In this document: positions 34,792 to 46,867 of the stretch, one piece after another
How positions within the stretch are numbered: position 1 is the first letter of the stretch
Layout of the letters: each line of letters begins with the position of its first letter
Notes under the pieces: model-generated
Told to the model about the DNA's origin: nothing
Database searches by the model: none
Seen by the model: only the letters and a program-made list of their open reading frames with translations
Translations under genes and position numbers: made by a program
From: Ectobius pallidus
Taxonomy: Eukaryota > Arthropoda > Insecta > Blattodea > Ectobiidae
DNA length: 64,000 nt
Direction of reading: 5' to 3'
Assembly (NCBI GenBank): GCA_964059195.1
Contig: CAXKWD010000011.1
Coordinates: 29,681,066 to 29,745,065 of the forward strand

Positions 34792-35291
34792 TAGGGCTCG
34801 GAAGTTGGTGAAATGTCTTATTTTTTCTGAGACATCACAGACAATGCAGGATGTAGTATAAATTCATCTCGTCTCAAAACGAAAAAAAACAGTCTTCTTT
34901 TATTTTTCTTTTTTTGCATTTTTCGGCTTTTTATTCTCTACCGGTCATTTTTTAGGAAATGTTCATTATTTCGTTGTATTTTTCCCCATTTTGTCTTCAG
35001 AATGGACTTTTCCAACATTAGACACAAATCGATCTCATAATTTCTTATCTGTGAGGCATTTATTAATAAATATAATACCGTAAACATAACAATAATAATG
35101 GAAAACATAATGAAAGTAGTTATATAAAATACTTGAATCTTGTCCTTTGTTTATTTTTATTTATTATTATACAATATATTCCCTTTTTAGAAATATGAAT
35201 TAAGTCATTTTTTTTCGATTTTTCACGTCATATTTTCATCAATTTAAGGTAATTTTTCAGACATTTTTAGGTCATCAACTTCCCAGCCCTA
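34792..35291. mobile_element. hAT-like MITE, 500 bp, 20-bp TIRs, imperfect 8-bp target duplication
   Basis: The left end TAGGGCTCGGAAGTTGGTGA and the inverted right end (TAGGGCTGGGAAGTTGATGA as its complement) match at 18 of 20 positions. The flanks CTTATCAC (34784-34791) and CCTATCAG (35292-35299) agree at six of eight, as for an aged 8-bp duplication. The interior is AT-rich with repeated TTTTTAGG and GTCATTTTT steps near the ends, and no protein is encoded. Confidence 0.8.
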
Positions 35292-35299
35292 CCTATCAG

Positions 35300-36133
35300 T
35301 TATCATTAAATAGTACTGGTAGAAACTTTATACACAGGATTTATACAAAAATTACACTAAATTAATTCTGAAAATAGTATGTAATTGTTGGTCCCACGGT
35401 ATGAAAATTGTCTCATTTCCGGCAGGGAATATTTTGAAAAATAGCTGAACACTTGCAGTATCTGTTGCAGTAAACATTTCCATGGAATTGTGTTTTGTTT
35501 CTGTAAAGGGCCCCAGGGAAACTTACTTTATGGATGCACCTTGTAGTCAGCCTGAAACAAAGCCCATTGCTATTGAGAGCTACAAGATGTGCTCAGCATT
35601 ATTTATCCACAAGGATGGTCTAATATACTGATAGTAAACTTCCTCTATTCCAGGGTGCATAGGGGAAGTTTACAGCTAAGAAAGTGTTATCTTACTGCGC
35701 TCCTCTGCGCCGGTACAGATGCTCTTGAAGGGGAATGCCATTAATTACAAGAGCTCGTGACATCTCGAATTCGCAGCAATGACTCTTGTCTTGCGAGCAG
35801 TTTTGTCATTATCAAAGCATTGTGTATCATTGCACCTGTTACTCCCGGTGAAAATACTTCGGTCGGAATGAAAGTCTTTCCACTTCATTTGAGAGATTTT
35901 ATTACCAGAAATCTGGTCTCATCAAAATTACAAGGATGCTGAAATAGCTGTCAATTTTGGTATTTTCTGGTGAAGCAATATGTAGTAGGGAGTCTCATAA
36001 ATTTACTAAGCTTTTCAAGTATCTTCTGTATACTGAGCTTCTTTAATAAATATTTTACGAATAATTAATTTCCTATTATGATGTTAGGTATTATATTAGC
36101 AAACTCATAAAAATTGCAGAGATAAAATAATAT
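35300..36133. other. Intervening DNA, no gene recognised
   Basis: A somewhat GC-richer stretch at 35500-35830 contains an open frame of 61 codons (35757-35942) with no known domain. It could be conserved non-coding or exon sequence, but nothing visible supports either. Confidence 0.45.
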
Positions 36134-36137
36134 TTAA

Positions 36138-36736
36138 GGAGGGACATACAGCTTTCGATGAAATTCATTGGTGAGAAATATGTGAATTTCATTTTTTTTT
36201 TCTCAGCAATGAATTGCTCTGCAGTCTTGCAATCTGACATACTCTGTATTGGCTATTTCTACAATTGCGTACTATTTTCAAAATTAATCAAATTGTTACA
36301 GTTACGGGTAATTATCGTTTCAAAATGGCTGCCACGTTTCATGCACTGAACAGCCGTTTCCCTGATAACTTCCACAAATATAGATATTTCTGAGTGATTA
36401 TTTTTCTGTATGTTTGTTAATATCATGTGAACAACATAATCTAGGATCTTTGAATTATCTTCAGTATAAGTAGTTTTTAAAATAATTTTTTTGAAATCTT
36501 CTTTTTCTTTAAACTATACGTGTTCAGTGCATGAAACGTGGCAGCCACTTTGAAACGATAATTACCCGTAACTGTAACAATTTGATTAGTTTTGAAAATA
36601 GTACGCAATTGTAGAAATAGCCAATAAAGAATATGTCAGATTGCAAGACTGCAGAGCAATTCATTGCTGAGAAAAAAAATAATGAAATTCACATATTTCT
36701 CACCAATGAATTTTATCGAAAGCTGTATGTCCCCAC
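36138..36736. mobile_element. Fold-back (long-TIR) element, 599 bp, flanked by TTAA
   Basis: The left arm 36138-36352 and right arm 36531-36736 are inverted copies of each other, about 95% identical by eye. Shared blocks include GGGACATACAGCTTTCGAT, GCAATGAATTGCTCTGCAG and GTTTCATGCACTGAACA. A 178-bp unpaired centre separates them. TTAA stands directly at both outer borders (36134-36137 and 36737-36740), consistent with a TTAA target duplication as used by piggyBac-type transposases. No coding capacity. Transcribed RNA would form a hairpin of about 200 bp. Confidence 0.85.
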
Positions 36737-36740
36737 TTAA

Positions 36741-37764
36741 ATTTGTTTATATATTTCGAAACTTTTATCCAAAAAGCAAGTAATTCTGGCAGAATTACCT
36801 CCCGTAAAACAAAATAAAAAATACCACTTAATAACTTCCGTTATATATACAGTTATATTACAGCTAAATTGTCATCACCTTTATTCGTATATCCGTACAT
36901 TACAATGCTTCAACATGTGTTCATATACTAGAGATGCCATACTCTCCCCTGACTTACAACTTATCATGGTATCATCGCTTTACTTTGAGGAAAAAAAGTT
37001 TTCATGACTTAATGCTCCATCCCTCGAAATTACACCCACATAGTCACCTACAGGGACAGAAGAACGTTAAATTTTGATGTTACAAAACTTGGAATCTGAA
37101 AATGATTATTCGAGGTAAAAATAAGATTTTGAATATACAACCTCAAAGTGTTTCAATATTATGCTCACCTTAACTACTGTATATAATACAAGTTTTCAAA
37201 CTCAATACATCATTAACCAGTTATTAGCCATATTTTTACAAAAGAGAATTTTACTTCTACTGTACATATCATAAAACATTTCTAGAATATCTGGAAAAAT
37301 CCTGAAAATAGGCCTACATGTCGAACATTCTCTCAGCTCTTACGTTTTGTCATAGGCCTACTCATATCGCTTGCCTGTCTTATGCATAGAAAATATGTGA
37401 TTATTGAATTTTTGCGAAGGAATGTACTTCAACAAATGCCGATAATTGATGAGGTATGGATTGAGAGACATATCGGAAGCAGATATATGCATTAAAAATT
37501 AAACGTGTTATTCTCACATACACACATACATACACACATACACACTAATATGAGCGTTGTTGCTCCAATAATTACAACGTACGTAGTGAACAGTGTAATA
37601 CCACGGCCAATTTCACGGGTATACTCCGAACCAGAGTAAACTTAATCTAAAATCAGGCACTGTCATCTTCATTTCCATTTTCTTGATAGCTTTATAATGG
37701 TACTAGCTGAAGAAGATGTGTGTGGGCTAGGCATGTACTGTAGCATGACTTGGTTGTATTATAG
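36741..37764. other. Intervening DNA, no gene recognised
   Basis: AT-rich with a short (CACATA)n run at 37515-37547 and TAGGCCTA octamers near 37311 and 37354. No gene recognised. Confidence 0.5.
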
Positions 37765-38600
37765 TTGTTGAGGGAAACGAGGTTCTGTTTCAACTCGACC
37801 GTTGGACATTTCGTCTGCTTGTACGTAAATTTGTGTGTGATGATTAGACCTGGGATTTTAAGGCAAATGTCTCTTTTGTTCCTTATGAAATAACATGAAA
37901 ATTTTTTAATATGTGGATGTTTCATGACAAATCTCTTACATTTACAGAGATTTATAGAGATTTATAGTGCCCTAAAATGCCTATTTGGACCTTTAGAGCC
38001 TATTTTACTATTTTTCTGCCTAAAATGCCTATTTTGTACATTTAAAATAAAATTCAACTTCTGTAATTTTTACAATCTCATAATGGACATCCCTCAGTGA
38101 AAAGCAGAACAAGCAGAGGTGGGTTTTTCACAGAAACTTGATTATTCCAAACAATTGCCGTTAAAGGAATGCTGACTGTCGAGGGAGGGGGAGGATTAAG
38201 AGGGAAGGACTACTGTGTCAAGTCACCAGTTTAGGTGAATATAGTTCGTGATGCCTAATTTTGCAGTTAATTCTGTTAAGAATAGTTATACCACGTTTCT
38301 TGCAGTAAAAGAAGACCATGTTACAGTTTAAGTGTAGCCTATACTGTAATATTTTTAAAATCTATTTTCTATCTATATACACATTTTTTAAAGCATATTT
38401 TAAGTGCCTATTTTCTCTTTTAAAAGCCTATTTAATTGTTTTAAGAGTTTATTTTAGGTGCCTAAAACTAATTTTTTTAGAGCCTAAAATCTCAGGTCTA
38501 GTGATGATCAAACTCAGATTTTATTCCAATTTGGCATAGATGTTCCTTGAACTCATTAAAAACGACAGATGCTTAAGAATTTTAAATCTTTGATTAAGTT
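37765..38600 (+). repeat. Dispersed repeat D, copy 2, split by a hAT-like element
   Basis: The left part (37765-37844) has GGAAACGAGGTTCTGTTTCA and CTTGTACGTAAATTTGTGTG. The right part (38509-38600) resumes with CAGATTTTATTCCAATTTGG and CATAGATGTTCCTTGAACTC, in the order seen uninterrupted at 38765-38960. The 656-bp element and its duplicated GTGATGAT lie between the parts, so the repeat is older than the insertion. Confidence 0.75.
37845..38500 (+). mobile_element. hAT-like non-autonomous element, complete, perfect 8-bp target duplication
   Basis: Terminal inverted repeats are TAGACCTGGGATTTTAAGGC at the left and the complement of TAGACCTGAGATTTTAGGC at the right. The target duplication GTGATGAT is perfect at 37837-37844 and 38501-38508. 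Inside each end short GCCTATTTTA-type repeats recur, as expected for subterminal transposase-binding sites in hAT elements. There is no open frame for a transposase. A truncated relative lies at 961-1595. The insertion is nested in repeat D. Confidence 0.92.
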
Positions 38601-38764
38601 TCTAGAAGGTGACCCTTTTAATGATTCCGTTTCATGTAATGTTCAGCTTCTTTCTACGATTCTAGCCGAACGATTCATGCTATAAAAATGTTAAGAGTAA
38701 GATATCTTTACTCTCGACTGTGCAATTTTCTACAATTTTGTTATAGTACATTTTTCATATATCT

Positions 38765-38985
38765 CTAATGGCAATTCGTCTGTTTGTCTGTAAATTTGTT
38801 TGTTACGCAGTCACGACAAAGCGCATTATTAGATTTTCTTCCAATTTGGCATAATAGTTCCTTACAGTAATTAAAACGACGTATGTGTAAGGATTTTTAC
38901 TTTCTTCTATTTCAAAAGGAAGAGCAGAGCTTAGATACTTTATGGACGCGAGGTCTACTGTTTACAGAATCAGTAGTGTTATTAT
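38765..38985 (+). repeat. Dispersed repeat D, copy 3
   Basis: Uninterrupted partner of the copies at 28725 and 37765, with GTCTGTTTGTCTGTAAATTT, ACGCAGTCACGACAAAGCG and TTCCAATTTGGCATAATAGT. It ends near GAAGAGCAGAGCTTAGATAC and GACGCGAGGTCTAC. Confidence 0.75.
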
Positions 38986-39028
38986 CTTTAAGGAGTTCGA
39001 CTTTATAATTATTTGAAAACCACTTCTC

Positions 39029-39033
39029 TCTCT

Positions 39034-39068
<35 letters not shown>
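39029..39068. repeat. (CT)n and 31-base T run
   Basis: CTCTCTCTCTC at 39027-39037 is followed by an unbroken run of T. It may be the tail of a retroposed copy read from the opposite strand, but no body was recognised beside it. Confidence 0.7.
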
Positions 39069-39069
<1 letters not shown>

Positions 39070-40116
39070 ATACGGCTATTTACTGACTCTTGTATACAGC
39101 TACTTAGGTCTCCAATCGCCCCGCTGGAGTTGTTTAGCACGTCTGTAAATAATTATTTCTGTCTGAATCCCTCTTATGTAAATGCTAATTATATCTACCA
39201 GTATCGATCTCGTGAACTTAGGAAGAGATAACACCCTTAAGGTAGATGCGTTCATAAATTTATGATCTCTATTATATGATCACTCATTTTAACGACTACA
39301 ATAGTTTTAAAGGAAAACAATGAAGGGAAGCTCAAGGTAATCTATATTAGACTGTATTTTCTTTCTTGTTACTTACTATGTTTATAGAACGACGGTGTAC
39401 TATTACTTAGGCCTGTAGACCAGTTCTTATACGGTACATGACGGTACATTTTTACGCGCACATAAATGCCTGGACCAGATTAAACTCACGAACTTCAGTA
39501 CAGAAAGCCTTACTGATTGTTCCAGCCGGGAACATTTTGAAAGAGATATTCGGTCTGAGAGGAAAGAGTCTCCCGGGTTAGTATCCCCCAAAATATTGAT
39601 GGTGTAATATCACTTCTCCAAATTAACAATATTAGTCTGGTGTCCCAAGACAAAAAAGTATTGGAAAATTTCACAACATTGAACATGATTCAGACACGAT
39701 TTATGAGTAAGTTATTGTCCAGTTTGCAGACTGCTCATCCTTGGAATGACTTATTTTACAAATTGGAGCATGCGGGGATGGGTTTCGCTAAACAAAATAA
39801 AACCCACATCAGAGTGATGCTATGCGTGAGCAGTTTCTATTGTATTCAAAAACATAAATGTTGCAATAGGCATCAGTGGTGCATCGTTCTAAGATTAGCA
39901 AGATTTTAACTGTGTTACCGTCAACATATACTCTTTTTTTAAATAATTGTCTATAGGTTGTATGGAATAATGTGATAGATTTGCTCCGGAGCAATCTATA
40001 TTAAATTACCAGAAAATTTTCCCTCGCAGGTATTAAAGTGTTAAAGTACATTTTATTTTATCGGAGCTGGATTAATAAAAGAAATGGCTGAATTAACACC
40101 ACTAGTTTAACAACTT
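39070..40116. other. Intervening DNA, no gene recognised
   Basis: An 89-codon plus-strand frame at 39640-39909 is open but matches no domain I know. The rest is AT-rich. Confidence 0.45.
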
Positions 40117-40448
40117 TTATTTTGTTTCTAGGCCTTTCAATAACTTTAGTGTCAGTGCTATTTTAATTTCCTTATTGTAATTTTTGTATATTATTGTAGT
40201 TTTTGGAATCCTGGTAGAGGGGAAGAGTCATATCTCATGGTCTTATCTCTAGTTCTCTACCAGGCTAAATTAATTAGTTTAATTAAATACATTAAATGAA
40301 CAAAAATAAAGTTTTTAAAGCTTATTGTTTTTATCACAACATCAGAATAGAAGAAATTGCCGTATTAATATTTGGTTATTACAGCATCTCCATAGCAAGA
40401 TACCGTGAAGATGATACGAAAGTATGGAAAGGCCTAGGAACAAAATAA
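40117..40448. repeat. 332-bp segment bounded by 22-bp inverted repeats
   Basis: TTATTTTGTTTCTAGGCCTT at 40117 and the inverted partner ending at 40448 match at 21 of 22 positions. An inner pair, CCTGGTAGAG and CTCTACCAGG, lies around 40211 and 40254. Small size and symmetric ends fit a MITE, but no target duplication was found. Confidence 0.45.
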
Positions 40449-41850
40449 ATGTTTTTAAGCTGATGGTATCAACTATCCATTACTTTTTATTTTATTTCCT
40501 TTCCTTTCCTTTTATTTTATTTTATTTTATCTTTTTTGCAAATATTAAGCAGATATAAGCCAAACATCTTTTAATCTATTAAAGATTACTGAAGAGAATC
40601 GTTCAAAGGGGATAAGAACTCATTCGAACAAAAGTCTGAAGGTGAATACCTCAGGTATATAAATTGTTGTACAATCGTTCGCAATGTTGCAAAAATCTAA
40701 AGAGCATATACGAAAATGATCAAAAAAGAAATGGACAGTATGTCCACTAACCCTCATAAGAATGATGTCTGTTGTAATAATCCCTACAAATCTGTATGGA
40801 GTCCCATACTAAGTTCGCACGGACTATACTTGTTCTATATCCACATATTAACTTGAGCTCTTGTATACTTGTCGCGGAAGCATCAGTTGTCACGAAGTTG
40901 CTGGCTGCATTTCTTGCGACCTCGCTCCCTTCACACTAATGTTCCTCTTCATCTACGTGGAGTTCATGTCCTTGTTATTCTCTTGCAGTGAGGAGGAGGG
41001 AAGGAGGAAATTCGTTTACCCTTATTAATGTCTTAAATTTGTACTAGACATCAGCACAACACCAACACCTCCCAAGGAAATGCACCGCGCTGAATTAAAT
41101 ATTTTCTTTTGTTTTAGTAACTTCTGTTCTTTTCTCTGTTTTTGTAGTTTTCCTATTCCATCCAGGTAAAAAGGTGCTGCCGATAGCACAACTACTATAA
41201 CCAGGGCAAGGCATTTGATGATTTTGCATATTTTTTATATGAAGGTTAAAAGATTGCTCAAATATATATAAATGTGTATCATGAAATAATTGATTAAATA
41301 AGAGCAATTTGCTTTTGCATTTTTTGCTTTCTTTTCCAATTTTTGTCATTTTCTAGAACTAGGTCATTTTTGGCCATTTTAAAGGGTATTTTCGGCATTT
41401 TTAGGCTCTCTTTCAGTGAGGCTAGAGAGGAGCTTTTCCATGTACAAATCGTTACTTTCATACAATTGTTTTTATTTGAGAATCTTCGCCAAGTCTTAAT
41501 AGTTCGTTTTAATTCAGGTTTATTTTAAACACATGGTATGACATGGGCACTGTAAAACTGCCACAGAGTCTACAAAAATGCATCCACCGAAATGACGATT
41601 ATGTCGAAAAATAAAGCATTCTTCAACCTTTAAAATGATGCAACTATTATAGGAAATAAACGGTTCTTTGTATATCTAAAAATATAGGAGACTTTACTTT
41701 TGGGATTCCCCTCGCACATCATATTTACCATTTCTTGTGAGACTGCAAGGCATCTACTGTATGAATTCACGTGATTCTAACAAAGCAACAATTCGCGATA
41801 ATGCTGACTCATGAGCAGGAGGAGATATTTATTTATTTATTTAATGCTTT
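40449..41850. other. Intervening DNA, no gene recognised
   Basis: A (TTTTA)n-like stretch lies at 40486-40532. Near 41330-41410, repeated GTCATTTT and GGCATTTTTAGG steps resemble the subterminal part of a hAT-like element, but no terminus was identified. Other frames of 60-84 codons look fortuitous. Confidence 0.45.
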
Positions 41851-41945
41851 AATAGAGTAGCGGCCCTGTAAGGACCGGGCGGCTTGGGTCGCTTAAATCC
41901 TAACAGGGAGAGGTAAAACTAAGATAAATAAATAAATAATTAAAT
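41851..41945 (+). mobile_element. SINE family A, 3' end fragment
   Basis: The plus strand reads GCGGCCCTGTAAGGACC, GGCGGCTTGGGTCGCTTAAA and GGGAGAGGTAAAACTA, the reverse complement of the 3' part of the SINE A at 2060-2498. It ends in an ATAAATAAATA tail. Confidence 0.8.
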
Positions 41946-42384
41946 AAATACTTTAATAGAATAGAAGGAGATGGAATAGCCATTATATGGTTGCAGGTGA
42001 TGAATGTAAATAAGATGTTAACAATTCATAGTTATGCAACAATAATTGTTATATCATGCGGGTTGATAATGACTTACTGGGCATATATGAGTTAACGTAA
42101 ATTACTGTACCAAGAATAAAACGCTATTTTACTTCTAATTGACCTAACGTACGGTATTAGGCCTATACGATATTTTTACAATGTCACTAACATTGAATTC
42201 TCTCTTCTTATATTTTCGATTCTGACAACTGAAGACATGACTGAAATAAAGTCCCATCCCATTTTCAACATCAGTATGCCTATAGGTTATGCTGAACACG
42301 GTGTTAAGGATTGTGATAAAAAAGATGATGAAGATATTGATGAAGGAGGATATGGAATCAGATTTTAGTAGTTTATTTGCCTTT
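41946..42384. other. Intervening DNA, no gene recognised
   Basis: AT-rich. No gene or repeat family recognised. Confidence 0.5.
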
Positions 42385-42395
42385 ATATGCCTTGA

Positions 42396-42544
42396 CGATG
42401 GGCTTACCACCCGTCCCTCTGCCCTCTCTAGGAAAATAAGCGTAACAAAATTCACATAGGTAAACAGAAACTTCCACGTGGAGGCCCTTCGCCCCAACAT
42501 GGGGGCATAGGATTCGAGAAGAAGAAGAAGAAGAAGATGAAAGA
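42396..42544 (+). mobile_element. SINE family B, 5'-truncated, 11-bp target duplication
   Basis: Matches the 3' third of the full-length SINE B at 17338-17688 (GATGGGCTTACCAC, AATAAGCGTAACAAAAT and GGAGGCCCTTCGCCCC) and ends in a (GAA)n tail. The flanks carry ATATGCCTTGA at 42385-42395 and 42545-42555, so truncation happened at insertion, not later. Confidence 0.9.
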
Positions 42545-42555
42545 ATATGCCTTGA

Positions 42556-43387
42556 GAAGGTACTAAGAAGCATAATTAAATATGTCGGGGACGAGGATGG
42601 AGCTGGGACTGCAGGACCACTTATTTAACTTTCTTGATGTCACAAATAGATGCTAATTGACAAGCTTTAAATGGGTGTTAGCCATTAGGCAAGAAAACAA
42701 TTCCATCGTACAAATTATGTCTGCAAATTAAGTGAAAAAGATACGGTAACATAGGAAGAGTAGAGAAGACCTTACATTATAGGAACGAGCGAGATGCTTT
42801 CCTCGCAATAGCGATGTGTGTTGCAGCCTCCAAAACGGATGACGAATCCTCCCTCTCAGCCCCTCCAGCGGTAAATTCCGGACTTGAACTGCCCCCATCC
42901 TCCAGTGGACCTAGTGGTGGCCGCTAAATCCCCAGTTGATGAAGGACCTGGTCTATATATCCTGGCAGGATACGAATATCTGTTAGCTTCACACTCCCAG
43001 TGCGAGTGGGGTTTATTTTTAATTAGGAACCCTGTGGATTCTGAGATAACGCTTTGCCCTTGTGGGTAGCGAGTACAACACTACACCCCGTTCACCCCTC
43101 AAAGCTTTTTATCTCTCGAGGAAACCCCGGAGAGAAAGAACAAACATTCCTTCAGAAATCTGACCTGTATTCCTAGAATTTATACATTTAATTTATCATT
43201 TATGCATTACTGAAATCAACAGCGATTACATGCTCTCACTCAGGTGAGTCTACACACATTCAAATATTAAAATAATTATATTATATTATCATGAATATTT
43301 CTTTAGCGAGCTGGGGTGGGCCTAAACAATGTAGCCAAGTATATTTATGTATATACATGATAAATAAATAAATGTATTAAACATGTG
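42556..43387. other. Intervening DNA, no gene recognised
   Basis: A GC-richer patch at 42830-43135 contains an open 61-codon plus-strand frame (42884-43069) with no known domain. It may be part of another SINE-like repeat. Confidence 0.45.
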
Positions 43388-43399
43388 CACAAGAACTGA

Positions 43400-43658
43400 G
43401 TCCACCGCCGTGGGTGAGTGACTACCTTCCACCCTGGCGGCTCGCGTTCGATTGCCGGCCAAGTCGGGGATCTTTCAGCGGTGGCAAATTTCCTTCCTGG
43501 GTTCAGGACTGGGTGTTGTGTCCTTTCATTCCAATTCCGCGAGAGGAAATGGCAAATCTCCGCAGTATCACCCTTGCCTGAGTCATGGTCATCGTCCCAC
43601 GGCTTCATCTCGGGTCTCAACCTGCTTTCGGGCAGAACACTCATCATCATCATCATCG

Positions 43659-43710
<52 letters not shown>
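43400..43710 (+). mobile_element. SINE family D, tRNA-derived, (ATC)n tail, 12-bp target duplication
   Basis: A perfect 12-bp repeat, CACAAGAACTGA, flanks the element at 43388-43399 and 43711-43722. The head contains GGGTGAGTGACTACCTTCC and a B-box-like GCGTTCGATTGCCGGCC. The body carries GTGTTGTGTCCTTTCATTCC and AGAGGAAATGGCAAATCTCC, and the 3' end is a long ATC trinucleotide array (43642-43710). The open frames across this region are products of the repeat, not genes. Confidence 0.9.
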
Positions 43711-43712
<2 letters not shown>

Positions 43713-43722
43713 CAAGAACTGA

Positions 43723-45879
43723 ATTAATAGTTTCAATAGTTTTAATAAATAATTTCTAATAAAAATACACAATAGGCCTATTAGTACAATAGCCTGCCGT
43801 ACATTTACGTTAAGAAGATTTTCAACACCTGTATTTTACCGAGCGGTGTTTGAATACCCCAGATGAATTTTCAAGTTATTCCTACACATTTCATAAAACT
43901 GTCATTGTTGGTATTTTAGAATAATGAAAAACGGAAATATACAGATAACATACTTCAATTAAATAATTAATTTCTTCAGTTTTTATCAGAGGAAAGCACT
44001 AAATAGTTATAGTAGTAATCATTTTATTTAAATTTTAATTTCCTTTATTAAATAACTAAACGAAATGTATCCTATAAAACAGTTAATGTATATCTTGGCC
44101 ATAGAAAAAAACCTAATTTCAGTTAGTTGAAAGGAATTAAGATCTACAATAAAATAACCTAATTGGATACAATCTGAAAGGATTATAATACTATTTTACT
44201 AATATCTTTTACAATTATTACATAAACAGTTACTATTAGATAGGCTAAGCTAGTAGAGGGTAATTTATCTCTTGTCATTTTGTCAATTTGGTTTTCGTTT
44301 AAATTAAGGGTGAAGAGAATCGCAACTTTCAATAGATTCAAATGTATAATTATTTATCTCACGCAAAACCGTTTAACTTAAATGTAATCCAATTATTAAA
44401 TTCTCTAATGATATTTATAGAGATCAAAATTTTATGGATACATTATATTTTTCGCTAAACATTTTTCTGATATTGTCTATTGAATTTATATTACCAGGGT
44501 TAGTATTTTTAGTTGCGAATTTTTTCTTTGTAGGGAAAATTAGAGCTCACTGAAAGAAACCAATATGTGAAATGTTGAATGAAACTGAGAATAGAGGTAG
44601 TTTTTCAGAACTTTTCTTCCTTTATCGTTTTTTGTCTGAGTCTGTCCCTAATCCACTTTTTAAAAATATCTTTCCATAGTGCATTGTATCAATCAATTTT
44701 CTTTTCAATGCCCGATAAAGTCAATTTTCTAAGTTATAATTACTTTATGAACATGGGAGTAGTGAACATCTGCTTTCAGTGAACGGGGGATTGAAATAAA
44801 AACAATTATACTACACCTGCAATAAGGAAATTTGAGTGATTTCTCTTTTAATTACTCTGAAATTAGCAGCAGAAATTAACATTCTAAATTGTTGACAACA
44901 GTCAGTAATGAGTTTTAGCCAGCTTGAAATTTAAAACTAATAAAAATAATATTGAATAAAAATTAACTGTTAAATGTTCTGTCAGTATGCTTCTGTTGGT
45001 GAATCAAAACTGTTTGTTGCTTAAGTAATTCACCGTGCCGAAAGTGTCCAAATCCCGAAAATATGGCTCTGTCTCAGGAATTCAAGCGGGATTTCATCGA
45101 AAATATTAATTAAATAAATCCTATTGCTGTACTAGCATATTTTATATTTGTACACTTTTATTTTTTGAATAAATAATAATTAGTTTTAGCTTATCGGCTG
45201 TAGGAGAAAAAGCACCTTCCCCCCCTGTTTCGCTTATTTCAGCACCTTTTCCTTTCCTTTCTTATAATGAAAATTTCTCCTAAGAGTCCTAACCCTTATT
45301 ATCAAATATCCACTCTGTATATCCTACCAAATATTAAAACTATATTGTTCTTGAAAACTACATTTTCCTCCCCCAAAAATCTGGGATAATCTATATACAG
45401 AAAATGCAAATATTGTGTTTTCAGGACTTCACATAACCTTACTCCCTGGCAGAGTTAAACTTGCTAATACTAAATAATAGCGATGCCAGAGTTGGATGCG
45501 TCGAGGGCGTCAGGACGCACTGGAGGAGGGGAGGTCTCAGCAGAGAGGTAGCATAGGACAGCATATAAAGAACATTTCAGTGTAGAGCAGCGAGCGTCTT
45601 AGGGATTCGACCATAATACTCCTTGAGCATTTTAGTCATGCAATGCCCATTTTCCTGGGTTACACTAATATAAATCATCTGGAGACAGCCACTCCAGCTA
45701 CGTGCTTCCAGTGCATGATGCATGCTGGAGCTCGAGGCACAGGTTAATAGCTCTGCTCTCCAGCTCTCCAGTAAATACCATTTCAATTCGTATCACCCCC
45801 TCCCAACATATTCGTCCTAAGTGGAACACTGATTTGAATCATTGTTTGCTTGTTTGTTGTTCCTAAGGACATTAATTTC
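43723..45879. other. Intervening DNA, no gene recognised
   Basis: AT-rich for 2 kb. Frames at 44579-44782 and 45577-45786 are open but show no known domain. Confidence 0.5.
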
Positions 45880-45975
45880 GTACTTCTTAAGAGGAAGAAC
45901 ATAATCTGAGGGTGTTCGAAAACAGGGTGCTTAGGAAAATATTCGGACCTAAGAGAGATGAAAACGGATGCTGCA
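45880..45975 (+). pseudogene. LINE ORF2 fragment, C-terminal part
   Basis: The plus strand encodes EHNLRVFENRVLRKIFGP and then KRDENG, the same block as in the LINE end at 27835-28250, and then drifts out of homology. Only about 30 codons remain, with a shifted frame just upstream. It is a third remnant of the LINE family in this window. Confidence 0.8.
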
Positions 45976-46139
45976 CAGTGACGAATTTCATAACCTGTAC
46001 TCTTTACCGAATATAGTAAGGGTTTGGTATTTATGACATGACATATTTTTATCCTGACCTCTATTCTGGCCACAAACACAGATTAAACACAAATTGCACG
46101 CTTGTTATCCTAACCGGACCGTTCTTATTTTACACATAA

Positions 46140-46680
46140 ATTCATATTTTGATCATTTTTGTGATCTTGGTCATATTTTATCCATATTTGTGATTTAACG
46201 TCATAATTGTTATAAATTCGGTAAAGGATCACAATTATTCAGTGAATGTAGGCCTACTACATGGTGGAGTTAAATTTGAAATTTATTTAATTGATTTCAT
46301 GTTATGCCAAATTAATAGGTAACTTAAATTTTAAAATTAACGCAATTGTTCATATTTTGTAGGCACACGCATGGTGTATAAAATATTGCGAATATTTGAA
46401 GCTGATAAAGCAAGCAAACAGGAGAAAATTCTTTAAAAATAAAAGTTTATTACAAGTAAATCAATAAATCACCAAAATTGTTAAAAGTGATTATCTGATT
46501 GAATTTATTATGTAAGAATTTAGTCTCTTTAAACGTTTTAAATTGGAACATTTATTTTTTTGAAAATAAGTTATTTTATTAGGTCATATTTAGGATTTTT
46601 GGGTCATATTTAGTCATTTTTAAGGGCTTATTTCCAGTCATATTTTACACTCTTTTAGGTCACAAACATCCGAATCCTAG
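46140..46680 (+). mobile_element. hAT-like element remnant with one recognisable 3' terminus
   Basis: The segment shows repeated GGTCATATTT and GTCATTTTT steps and ends in TTTTAGGTCACAAACATCCG followed by AATCCTAG. Nearly the same terminus, AGGTCATAAACATCCGAACC then CTAG, stands alone at 54108-54135. The layout, AT-rich subterminal repeats before a TAG-type end, resembles the hAT-like elements at 34792 and 37845. The left end was not found. Confidence 0.45.
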
Positions 46681-46867
46681 TAATAAGAATGCCCTAGATC
46701 TGTCTATTCTGTAAATATTGAAAATGGAGACGCAAATGCATAGTGACAGTGAGTAATTACTATACCTTTCTCAAAACATCTCTTTACATTTTTTCCAATT
46801 GAAAAGACTTAGCCTATATTGGAGCTAGAATCTTCAATCTTTTACCAAATTAAATCTTATTAAATAT

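Noticed and set aside
40201..40262. LINE 3' UTR-like phrase with CCTGGTAGAG/CTCTACCAGG hairpin
   Set aside because: No ORF or second copy supports a LINE; only the outer inverted repeats were recorded.
43345..43759. Open frames of 91-122 codons including poly-Met, poly-Ser and poly-Ile tails
   Set aside because: They run through SINE D and its (ATC)n tail, with the tail translated in three phases.
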